From contig JAHFAK010000076.1 of NCBI GenBank assembly GCA_023250585.1, positions 1 to 11,672 on the forward strand: a stretch of DNA of 11,672 bases, in the 5' to 3' direction. This DNA comes from Deltaproteobacteria bacterium (GTDB lineage: Bacteria > Bdellovibrionota_F > JAHFAK01). How positions within the stretch are numbered: the stretch's first letter is position 1; every line of letters starts with the position of its first letter. The notes below the pieces were generated by a model. The model was given only the letters and a program-made list of their open reading frames with translations. It was not told where the DNA came from and searched no databases. Positions 1-7,263 of this stretch are shown in pieces. Made by a program: the position numbers and the translations under genes.

Positions 1-1116
1 ATTTTGAATCCATCGCAAAAAAAGTGGATCATCAAAATATAATTTTCCCTTAGAAGTAGAATCATCCAAAATTCGTTTATTAATTAAGCTTTTGAGAGCA
101 GCTTGTACCGTAGAATTCGTCAGTTGAAATTTTTGGAGAAGTTCTTGCTTAAAGGGACTCTCACCAGGATTAAGAGCAGCTAAACGTAGAAGTCTCTGCG
201 CATTTGATGAAAGTGAATCAAAGAGAGTCATATAGGTATAAGTATTTAATGTACAGATCTCGTTAAGAGTTGAATCGATTGTCTTGTCAATCACCTCTTT
301 ATGAGAATGATTTGCAATTAAGTGAAACGCTATCATTTGAGCATAGTTTGGACTCCAATCGGTAATGTCTAAAATATATTTGATCACGCTCTTTGAAATT
401 GAAAGATGGGCTTTTGTAAAACGTTTTTTAAGCCAATCAATAAATTCATCATTGAATCTAGGAAATTCGATTGGAATAGCCATATGATAAAATGGTCTTT
501 GCGTATTTTGAAACATATCAAGAATGAGGCCACGCCTTGATCCACAAAATAGATACGGCACATCTTGCTGTTTCTGTATTTCGCTTCGAAGTGTTCCTTC
601 AAGCCAACCGTTATCAGAAATTTCTGCTATTTTTTGGAATTCATCAAAAAGAACCATGAGTTTTTGCTTTTTATGAAATTCTCCAAGCATTCTTATGGTA
701 TCTTCAATAGCTGTCTTTATATCATCGCTATTCATAGAATCTATTGAGAAGTCTAATGAAACATGGGTCGGTTCTAGATTAATTTTTGGACGAATACGAA
801 AAATCGCTGAAAATGTATCTTTGAAAAATTGCATAAAGGATCTTATGTTATAGGGCTTAATTGCCTTAGTTAAGGCATGCAAGAAATCACTGTGAGATGT
901 TATGGGATACAGATCAATAATAATTGAATGTATTGAATATTTTGTGAGATGCGTAGCAAATTCCTGCAAAAATGAAGTTTTCCCGAACCGCCGTGGCCCA
1001 TATAATAATACTTTTTGTCCCGATATCGCATAAGGAGTCAATTTTTTTATGAGAAAAGGTCTCGGCAAGTAATATTCTCCGGTAACAGGCACACCATATT
1101 TAAAAGGATTTTTCAC
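1..1116 (-). CDS. Archaeal-type P-loop ATPase with C-terminal winged helix (3' partial)
   Basis: The frame is open from a GTG at 1116 to the window edge (372 codons, no stop), so the extreme C-terminus is missing. Residues 40-48 (GPRRFGKTS) are a Walker A loop of the type seen in the archaeal ATPase/MNS group of STAND-like NTPases. Residues 153-159 (LMVLFDE) are Walker B, with D158 and E159 acidic. FCGSRR at 190-195 fits the sensor strand. The last ~70 residues resemble the winged helix usual in this family, and the closing DPLFLRW motif normally lies near its end, so little is lost. The GTG start is chosen because AGGA lies 7 nt upstream and the conserved N-terminus (GEYYLPR) follows directly. 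The gene lies 86 nt downstream of the pump gene on the same strand but seems to have its own promoter and operator. The cellular role of this family is poorly known; ATP binding is well supported, a specific function is not. Confidence 0.85.
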   Translation of the reverse strand, partial: MKNPFKYGVPVTGEYYLPRPFLIKKLTPYAISGQKVLLYGPRRFGKTSFLQEFATHLTKYSIHSIIIDLYPITSHSDFLHALTKAIKPYNIRSFMQFFKDTFSAIFRIRPKINLEPTHVSLDFSIDSMNSDDIKTAIEDTIRMLGEFHKKQKLMVLFDEFQKIAEISDNGWLEGTLRSEIQKQQDVPYLFCGSRRGLILDMFQNTQRPFYHMAIPIEFPRFNDEFIDWLKKRFTKAHLSISKSVIKYILDITDWSPNYAQMIAFHLIANHSHKEVIDKTIDSTLNEICTLNTYTYMTLFDSLSSNAQRLLRLAALNPGESPFKQELLQKFQLTNSTVQAALKSLINKRILDDSTSKGKLYFDDPLFLRWIQN

Positions 1117-1126
1117 GGCATATTCC

Positions 1127-1171
1127 TACGTAAAATGTGTATATATATAAAGTGTATACATATTTTACGTA
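1127..1171. repeat. 45-bp near-perfect palindrome, candidate operator
   Basis: The left arm TACGTAAAATGTGTATA (1127-1143) and right arm TATACATATTTTACGTA (1155-1171) are inverted copies with one mismatch in 17 bp, separated by 11 bp. It sits between the pump gene stop (1203) and the ATPase start (1116), and its inner edge nearly touches the ATPase ribosome binding site. It overlaps the predicted -10 of that gene. An operator for a dimeric repressor, perhaps autoregulatory, is the favoured reading. The transcript would also fold into a hairpin that could shield the ribosome site or slow read-through from the metal operon. No T-run follows on either strand, which argues against a classical terminator. 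Confidence 0.75.
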
Positions 1172-1178
1172 AAGTCAA
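1151..1178 (-). promoter_or_regulatory. Possible promoter of the ATPase gene
   Basis: On the minus strand TTGACT (1178-1173) is followed after 16 nt by TACACT (1156-1151). These match the sigma-70 -35 box at 5 of 6 positions and the -10 box at 4 of 6. The -10 box lies inside the palindrome, so a protein bound there would block initiation. The region is very A+T-rich, so chance matches are likely. Confidence 0.3.
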
Positions 1179-1202
1179 GTCGAATGGGATGATATATGAG
1201 CG

Positions 1203-4200
1203 TTATCCCTTTGTTAGTTCTTGTTCTTTCCACAATGCAAAAATAATCGGATAGATCAATAATTCTAGTATAAATGACGTCACCAGACCTCCTACCATGG
1301 GAGCGGCGATGCGTTTCATCATATCAGCTCCAGTTCCGATAGACCACATGATAGGCATAAGACCTATAAAGGCGGCAGTTACCGTCATCATCTTGGGACG
1401 AATTCGTTTCACGGCGCCGTGGATAATTGCTTCGGTTAAATCATTATGGGTAGTGAGCATGCCTTTTTGTTTTCGTTCATTATATGATAAATCCAAAAAT
1501 AAAAGCATGAATACGCCCGTCTCAGCATCAAGCCCCATAAGGGCGATCATACCAACCCATGTGGCAATCGACATGTTGTAGCCCAAGATATACAAAAACC
1601 AAATAGCGCCGATGAGCGAAAATGGAACCGCGAGCATGACAATACCGGTTTTTACAGCCGATTTTGTATTCATATAGAGAAGCAAAAAAATAATAAATAG
1701 TGTCAGCGGCAGAATAAATTTCAGTCGCTCTTTGACTCGCATCATATTTTCGTATTGACCGCTAAACGAAATGCTATAGCCGGTTGGAAGTTTAAGCTTT
1801 TGGCGAACGATTTTTTTTGCATCATCAACATAACCACCAAGATCACGTCCAGTCATATCAATATACACATAACCTGAAAGCAGTCCATTCTCATCACGAA
1901 TCATCGAAGGCCCCGTTGAAAAATGGATATCGGCAATTTCACGAATGGGGATTTGAGCACCCGTTGATGTTGAAACGAGAACTCGTTCGAGATCTGATAC
2001 ATCATCGCGAAGTTCACGAGCATAGCGAAGATTAACGGGGTAACGTTCTCGACCTTCTACGGTGGTTGTAATATTTTCACCTCCTATAGCTGACGCAATC
2101 GTCATTTGTGCATCTTCAATTGAAATTCCATAGCGGGCAAGCGCTTCTCGCTTTAAATCAAAATCAATAAAATACCCCCCGGCCACACGTTCTGCATAGA
2201 CACTTCTCGTGCCTTTAACTTCTTTAAGAAGGCTCTCAAGCTCTTTGCCTATATTTTCTATTTTTTTAAAATCATCACCAAAAATTTTTATGCCAACCGG
2301 CGTGCGAATTCCTGTGGACAGCATATCGATTCGATTTTTAATGGGCATTGTCCATGCATTGATCCAACCAGGAATTTGCATCTTCGCATCGATTTCATTG
2401 ATGAGATCATCCCATGAAATATGATCATCCCACATATGCCGAAAGAGGCCATGAAAAATCTCAGGCATCCACGAATACCAGCGTTCTACTTCTCGCCACT
2501 GGGATTTTGGCTTGAGAATTACCGTTGTTTCACCCATTGAAAATGGCGCAGGATCAAGTGATGTATCAGCTCTTCCTACTTTTCCAAAAACGCGTTCAAC
2601 TTCGGGAATCGTTTTTAATACGCGATCTTGAATTTGAAGTACACGCTCTGCCTCGGTAACTGAAATTCCCGGAAGCGTTGTTGGCATGTAGAGAATAGCG
2701 CCTTCATTTAAGGGCGGCATAAATTCAGATCCTAATTTAAGATATATTGGAATTGTAGCAATCATGATGAGTATAACGCTAATGAGTGTTTTCTTTCGGT
2801 GGCGAAGTACAAAACGGCATGCAGGTTCATAGATCGCAAAAAGAATTCGACTTATCGGATGTTTTTCTTCCTGGTAATAGCGGCCAACAGCAATGTGATT
2901 TACAATTGTCGCCAAAAATTTTGGTTTGAAGGTAACATAATCCATCCGCGTAAAAAGCATACGCAGTGCCGGATCGAGCGTAATCGCAAGAAGAGCCGCG
3001 ATTATCATGGCAAAATTTTTAGAATATGCAAGTGGCTTAAAGAGCCTTCCTTCTTGATCGACAAGCGTAAAGACTGGAATAAAAGCCACAGCAATCACCA
3101 GCAATGAAAAAAATACTGATGGCCCAACTTCTTTGAGTGCTGCAAGACGTATTTCATGAAAATCACCTGTACGCCCCTCATGAAGCCAATGCTCGAGTTT
3201 TTTATAGGCATTCTCGACTTCGACGATTGCTCCATCAACAAGGACTCCAATCGAAATAGCGATTCCTGCAAGCGACATAATATTTGAGGTAAAACCCATC
3301 AGATACAGTGGAATAAAAGCAAGAAGTACAGAGATAGGAATTGTGACCATAGGAATTATTGCCGAAGGGATGTGCCATAAAAAGAGTAAAATAACAATAC
3401 TCACGATAATCATTTCATCGATTAATGTCTTTTTTAACGTGTCGATTGCTCGCGTTATGAGGTCTGAACGATCATAGGTAGCAACGATTTCTACGCCGTC
3501 GGGAAGCGATGGTTTCAGTTCTTCGAGCTTTTTCTGTACCCGTTCAATAACCTTGAGTGCATGTTCGCCATAGCGCATAGTCACTATGCCACCAACGACA
3601 TCGCCCGTACCATCAAGATCAGTAACTCCTCGTCTGATTTCAGGCCCAAGGCTCACTTTACCGATATGCTTAACAAGTAGTGGAGTTCCCGTTTTTGCAT
3701 CAACATTGAGGACAATATTTTCAATATCTGAAATTGTCTTTGCATAACCTCTGCCGCGAATCATGTATTCTCGACCAGAAAATTCGACGAGGCGTCCGCC
3801 GACTTCGCTATTACCTTTGCGAATCGCCTCGATTACATGGTTAATCGGAATGTTATATGCAAGAAGCGCATTTGGATCGACGGTGATTTGATATTGCTTA
3901 ACATGACCTCCGATACTTGCAACTTCAGCAATACCTGGAACACTTTGAAGTTTAAATTTGAGATTCCAATCTTGAAAACTGCGGAGTTCCGAAAGAGTAT
4001 GCTTCCCCGAATGATCAACCAAAGCATACTGATATACCCAACCAACTCCCGTTGCATCAGGACCTAATTCTGTTTTTACACCTTCGGGTAATCGAGGAAT
4101 AATTTTTGAAAGATATTCGAGCACGCGACTTCGTGCCCAATAAATATCGGTTCCATCTTCGAAAATAACATAGACATACGAAAATCCAAAATCAGAAAAT

Positions 4201-4448
4201 CCTCTGATGGCCTTTACGTTTGGGGTTCCAAGAAGAGCAGTAATAATAGGATACGTAACTTGATCCTCGATAATATCCGGACTACGATCCCATTTTGAGT
4301 AGATAATAACCTGCTTGTCTGAAAGATCAGGTATTGCATCAAGAGGAATGTGTTTCAAACTCCATATACCCACTGCTACTGCTGCAAAAACTATCGTGAT
4401 AACAAGAAATTTATTCCGCCCACTAAAATCAATGATTCTGGTGATCAT
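1203..4448 (-). CDS. cusA: CusA/CzcA-family RND heavy-metal efflux pump, Cu(I)/Ag(I)-type
   Basis: This 1081-residue inner membrane proton antiporter is close to the family's usual length (~1040). It opens with the typical first helix and the IPLDAIPDLSD motif, and GVLVDGAIVEVEN (401-413) in TM4 holds the acidic relay residues D405, E410 and E412. Residues matching E. coli CusA M573, M623 and M672 are present: M588 (LYMPTT), M638 (FSMGET) and M709 (RIDMLSTGI). This supports copper/silver over zinc/cobalt as substrate. The spacing of the last two Met is 71 residues rather than 49, because of a Trp-rich insertion near 650-685. The start is set by AAGGAGGG four nt upstream. The first 20 nt overlap the adaptor gene, implying translational coupling. 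It is the last gene of the operon. The family call is secure; the metal call is inferred from the methionines. Confidence 0.95.
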   Translation of the reverse strand: MITRIIDFSGRNKFLVITIVFAAVAVGIWSLKHIPLDAIPDLSDKQVIIYSKWDRSPDIIEDQVTYPIITALLGTPNVKAIRGFSDFGFSYVYVIFEDGTDIYWARSRVLEYLSKIIPRLPEGVKTELGPDATGVGWVYQYALVDHSGKHTLSELRSFQDWNLKFKLQSVPGIAEVASIGGHVKQYQITVDPNALLAYNIPINHVIEAIRKGNSEVGGRLVEFSGREYMIRGRGYAKTISDIENIVLNVDAKTGTPLLVKHIGKVSLGPEIRRGVTDLDGTGDVVGGIVTMRYGEHALKVIERVQKKLEELKPSLPDGVEIVATYDRSDLITRAIDTLKKTLIDEMIIVSIVILLFLWHIPSAIIPMVTIPISVLLAFIPLYLMGFTSNIMSLAGIAISIGVLVDGAIVEVENAYKKLEHWLHEGRTGDFHEIRLAALKEVGPSVFFSLLVIAVAFIPVFTLVDQEGRLFKPLAYSKNFAMIIAALLAITLDPALRMLFTRMDYVTFKPKFLATIVNHIAVGRYYQEEKHPISRILFAIYEPACRFVLRHRKKTLISVILIMIATIPIYLKLGSEFMPPLNEGAILYMPTTLPGISVTEAERVLQIQDRVLKTIPEVERVFGKVGRADTSLDPAPFSMGETTVILKPKSQWREVERWYSWMPEIFHGLFRHMWDDHISWDDLINEIDAKMQIPGWINAWTMPIKNRIDMLSTGIRTPVGIKIFGDDFKKIENIGKELESLLKEVKGTRSVYAERVAGGYFIDFDLKREALARYGISIEDAQMTIASAIGGENITTTVEGRERYPVNLRYARELRDDVSDLERVLVSTSTGAQIPIREIADIHFSTGPSMIRDENGLLSGYVYIDMTGRDLGGYVDDAKKIVRQKLKLPTGYSISFSGQYENMMRVKERLKFILPLTLFIIFLLLYMNTKSAVKTGIVMLAVPFSLIGAIWFLYILGYNMSIATWVGMIALMGLDAETGVFMLLFLDLSYNERKQKGMLTTHNDLTEAIIHGAVKRIRPKMMTVTAAFIGLMPIMWSIGTGADMMKRIAAPMVGGLVTSFILELLIYPIIFALWKEQELTKG

Positions 4449-5457
4449 GGTTCCCTCCTTGTCTTCCAGTTCCTGTAGCGGATTTTAATTCTGATTCAGA
4501 ATCGACAAGAAATGTTCCATGCGACACAACGTTCTCGCCTTTCTTAATTCCATTGAGAACAACTACTTCATTCTCCAGCATCTCTCCAATGGAGATTTCA
4601 CGTGACTCAAAATGTGTACTATCTGAAACAACAAATGCGATATTTCTTGTCCCGGTTGTCAGTATCGCTGATTTTGGAATAACTAACGCATGTCCTAATG
4701 GTATCTCGAAGTAAACCGTAACAAACATATCCGGCTTCAGGAGTACTTTCGTAGGCTTAATCTCTATCCGTGCTCGCGCTGATTGTGTCATGGGATCAAG
4801 CATACGATCAATCGAGCGAACCACACCTTGAATTTCATCTTTCGAAGCTTCATCGACAAAAATTAATGTTTTCGCACCTAGTTTTACGAGTTGGATATCT
4901 TCCTTATAAAGTGTTGCATAAATCCAATACGAATCATTACTTTGAGGCAAATATAGATTTCGAACATCTTTTTTTCGTCGAGCAAGTGATTTAATTTCAT
5001 CATCACTCATTCCTAAAAGCTTGAGCCTTGTTGCTGCTGATTCTTTTAATGCAGGACTCGATGTAATTACCTGTAGATATTCTTGCTCTGCAATCGCAAG
5101 CTCTCTATCATATGCAACTCTGCCGACAGTTCTAATTTTTTTAATAACTGATTTAATCTCGGCCTGTGTCGTCTGTATGCCAATCAATTGCTGCCGTTCT
5201 GAAGAAATACTCACGTGATTTTCATGAGTATGCAGAGCGCCTGTATCATCTCTATATATCGGCACAAGCTTCATATGACAAATTGGACATTCACCAGGCT
5301 TATCTTCATGAACCTGGGGATGCATAGGACACGTATAATACTCAATAGAAGCTTTCTCTTTCGTTTCTTTTCCGTTATTTCCCGTGCACAAGATTAAACC
5401 CATAATTCCGACCACAACAAAAAATGCCAAAAAAAATAGTACATTATTTTTTTTCAT
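4429..5457 (-). CDS. cusB: CusB-like periplasmic adaptor with N-terminal heavy-metal-binding domain
   Basis: The 342-residue protein has a hydrophobic N-terminal segment (7-24) that anchors or exports it; LILC at 21-24 is a poor lipobox. Residues 40-68 form the heavy-metal-binding domain found on many CusB proteins, with C43, M45, H46, C57, C60, H61 and M62 as probable ligands. A helical hairpin (~118-165) and beta-barrel/membrane-proximal regions (~175-320) follow, with the family motif MLDPMTQSARARIEI at 219-233. The tail GGNHDHQNH is His-rich and could bind metal. Both lipoyl half-motifs that normally flank the hairpin seem absent: GRVAYD runs almost straight into EQEYL, and LYLPQ into YWIYATLY. 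This makes it shorter than the usual ~400 residues. GGAGG lies 4 nt before the ATG, and the start overlaps the channel gene stop by 4 nt (ATGA). It would link pump and channel and pass on captured metal. Confidence 0.92.
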   Translation of the reverse strand: MKKNNVLFFLAFFVVVGIMGLILCTGNNGKETKEKASIEYYTCPMHPQVHEDKPGECPICHMKLVPIYRDDTGALHTHENHVSISSERQQLIGIQTTQAEIKSVIKKIRTVGRVAYDRELAIAEQEYLQVITSSPALKESAATRLKLLGMSDDEIKSLARRKKDVRNLYLPQSNDSYWIYATLYKEDIQLVKLGAKTLIFVDEASKDEIQGVVRSIDRMLDPMTQSARARIEIKPTKVLLKPDMFVTVYFEIPLGHALVIPKSAILTTGTRNIAFVVSDSTHFESREISIGEMLENEVVVLNGIKKGENVVSHGTFLVDSESELKSATGTGRQGGNHDHQNH

Positions 5458-6704
5458 AAATCCTCCAATCTTTTACCAAGAATTCGCTCAAGCCGAGCTT
5501 GTGATTTACCAAAATTTCCTTGTGCCTCATAATAAGGGATTTCAAGTTCATGATAGGACCTCTCTGCTTCACGTAGTGTTATGAAATCGATTTTATTGGT
5601 CTCATACGCGGTTTTTGCTATGATTAGATTTGTTTTACTTTTTGGTAAAATTTCTTTTTCATATGAAGCTATTATGGCATCAAGAGCTCTAAGGGTAGTA
5701 TATGCTTCTTCGATCTCATGATACGTATGAAAATGCAGAGAGCTTCTTTCTTGTTCGCTTACTTTCTTAAGCATCTCGGCTTCACGAATTTCAGCACGAT
5801 TTTTGCTCCAGAAAAAAATGGGAACATTCACCATTGCTTCAAAAGCCCAGAGATTTTTTCCCGCAGGATTTTCTTTATAAGCAAACCCAAAAGAAAAATC
5901 AGGAATAAGATTTTGAGTAACTTCTGTAATGTGTGAATCATCTCGTTTAATCTGAGCATCTAAAATATGTAATTCGGGTCGCTCATTCGCCGCTATCTCT
6001 TGCAGTTCTTCAACGGTCCAATGGAGATTTGGTTTTGTTAATTCATTTGGAAGATCGATTACTTCGTGAGTTTTACTCCCAAGCAAAGCACGTAAATGAG
6101 CACGATGGGTATTTCTTTCAGAAGTAAGTACAATTTCTTCATTCCGAAGTTTCGATGCTTCAATTTCTTGCTTTAACGAAGCATCAAGTGTTGTTTTTCC
6201 TGTCGCATACGATATTTTAAAAGATTCAAGAATCTCTCGCACAATCTCTTGATTCTTCTTATTTATTGCAAGAAGGTGATCGAGAGCCCACATATCATAA
6301 TAGCTCATACGTAGATCATACAAGATGTCTTGAATTTGTGTACGCTCTTTTTCCTCAACAAGACGAGCATCATTGCGAGCCACGTTACCATGAGTACGAA
6401 GCTTTCCAGGAAATGGAATGTTCTGACGAATTTTAAAATCTATATCTTCAGATCGCGTAATATCAATGGTATCAATCGGAGTATTATAAAACTCAACACC
6501 GATCATTGGATCCTCGAGAGCTTCCACTTGAGGAATTCTCTCTTCCGCGGCTTTTTGTCGAAATTCTGCAGCTCCGATATCGGGATTGTTTTCTAATACT
6601 TCCTTTTCAGCTTCTTCTAATGACAGAATTTGTGCATTAGTTTTGCCACTGACGCACAAAATTAAAACTATATTGAAAAAAATAATATATTTTCTATAAA
6701 CCAT
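5454..6704 (-). CDS. cusC: TolC-family outer membrane efflux channel (CusC-like)
   Basis: The product is the outer membrane duct of the tripartite exporter. With the chosen ATG at 6704 it has 416 residues: a signal peptide (1-24, probable SPase I cleavage after TNA) and two repeated coiled-coil/beta outer-membrane-efflux units, roughly 30-210 and 230-410. Typical marks are LSLEEAEKEVLENNP at the mature N-terminus, QNIPFPGKL, and VNVPIFFWSKNRAEI in the second unit. A longer reading would start at a GTG at 6710, but TGAGG lies immediately before that codon and 5 nt before the ATG, so the ATG is preferred. Unlike E. coli CusC there is no convincing lipobox. The gene follows the small Cys/His protein by 51 nt and overlaps the adaptor gene by 4 nt. 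Substrate preference cannot be read from this protein alone; it is taken from the partner pump. Confidence 0.92.
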   Translation of the reverse strand: MVYRKYIIFFNIVLILCVSGKTNAQILSLEEAEKEVLENNPDIGAAEFRQKAAEERIPQVEALEDPMIGVEFYNTPIDTIDITRSEDIDFKIRQNIPFPGKLRTHGNVARNDARLVEEKERTQIQDILYDLRMSYYDMWALDHLLAINKKNQEIVREILESFKISYATGKTTLDASLKQEIEASKLRNEEIVLTSERNTHRAHLRALLGSKTHEVIDLPNELTKPNLHWTVEELQEIAANERPELHILDAQIKRDDSHITEVTQNLIPDFSFGFAYKENPAGKNLWAFEAMVNVPIFFWSKNRAEIREAEMLKKVSEQERSSLHFHTYHEIEEAYTTLRALDAIIASYEKEILPKSKTNLIIAKTAYETNKIDFITLREAERSYHELEIPYYEAQGNFGKSQARLERILGKRLEDL

Positions 6705-6755
6705 ATACACCTCACTAATGATGTCGTTACTGCTAAAATTGTGGGATGGTTTGTT

Positions 6756-7136
6756 TTAGATGAGTATGGTTTTCTGAGAAATGATAAGAGAAATTTTCGA
6801 ATGGAGCTTTGGAATCTCTTGAGGTTCTAACTTGATCCTTTCAGGTATATGAAAAAATCCTGATATAAAATTCGCCGAGAGAAGAGTATAAAGTACACTG
6901 AACGTTTTATCTATTCCGGTATTAATCGAAAGAGATGTATCGACCACATACTGTTGTTCGTGACAACACTGCTTGGATGGCGTGTTTTTTTGTGATGTAT
7001 TTTTATTCTTACAACATAGATGTTGAGAATTCTTCATATGAGACACTTCGCAGGCAAACGAGCATAACGTCGATCCTACAAGAAATACCCATGAAGTTAT
7101 GAGTACCCAAATCCATTGTTTTCTCTGTTGTCTCAT
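6756..7136 (-). CDS. Small secreted Cys/His-rich protein, putative periplasmic metal binder
   Basis: The 126-residue product has a basic N-terminus and a hydrophobic stretch (8-24) typical of a signal peptide; SFA at 26-28 could be a cleavage site. The next ~35 residues carry C29, H33, H39, C41, C42, C57, C58 and H59, a density that suggests soft-metal binding. After this comes a hydrophobic part (78-95) and a basic tail. Similar short Cys-rich secreted proteins, of uncertain function, often precede the channel gene in heavy-metal RND operons; DUF2946/CopL-like proteins are one possible relative, but I cannot establish homology. It is the first gene of the operon, which supports a role in sensing or capturing copper/silver. 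No Shine-Dalgarno sequence precedes the ATG, and a TATAAT box ends 5 nt upstream, so the message may be leaderless. Reality as a gene is likely; function is inference. Confidence 0.75.
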   Translation of the reverse strand: MRQQRKQWIWVLITSWVFLVGSTLCSFACEVSHMKNSQHLCCKNKNTSQKNTPSKQCCHEQQYVVDTSLSINTGIDKTFSVLYTLLSANFISGFFHIPERIKLEPQEIPKLHSKISLIISQKTILI

Positions 7137-7141
7137 ATACT

Positions 7142-7172
7142 ATTATAATAACACATTCTTTAAAAAAAGCAA
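7142..7172 (-). promoter_or_regulatory. Promoter of the metal efflux operon
   Basis: A perfect -10 hexamer TATAAT lies at 7147-7142 on the minus strand. The best -35 candidate, TTGCTT (7172-7167), is weak and 19 nt away; such a long spacer is typical of MerR-type (CueR-like) activated promoters, but no clear dyad is visible in it. Initiation about 7 nt downstream would fall on or beside the ATG at 7136. Confidence 0.4.
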
Positions 7173-7226
7173 GAAAATTAATATACAACTTATTGAAATA
7201 ACTTAATTAATAATTTATTTTTTTAT

Positions 7227-7255
7227 TTGATGATGTAAAAAAAGTATTATAGAAT
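7227..7255 (+). promoter_or_regulatory. Promoter of the desaturase-rocD unit
   Basis: TTGATG (7227-7232) and TAGAAT (7250-7255) are separated by exactly 17 nt and match the sigma-70 boxes at 4/6 and 5/6 positions. The predicted start point, near 7262, is only about 2 nt from the ATG at 7264, and no Shine-Dalgarno sequence is seen there. The rest of the 127-bp divergent region (7137-7263) is A+T-rich with no other clear signal. Confidence 0.4.
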
Positions 7256-7263
7256 ACGTAAGA

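Noticed and set aside
1127-1171. Palindrome as a Rho-independent terminator of the metal operon
   Set aside because: The stem is A+T-rich and no T-run follows on the minus strand; the ATPase ribosome site follows directly.
1817-2035. His-rich 72-residue plus-strand frame inside the pump gene, tempting as a metal-binding peptide
   Set aside because: It starts at a TTG with no ribosome site and is entirely antisense to conserved CusA codons; the His codons are the complement of the pump's own codons.
2799-3107. 102-residue plus-strand frame antisense to cusA
   Set aside because: No ribosome site and no recognisable domain, while the opposite strand encodes conserved RND membrane segments.
7190-7210. 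TTATT-GA-AATAA dyad and TTAATTAA in the divergent region as operators
   Set aside because: They are short and sit in extremely A+T-rich DNA where such matches arise by chance.
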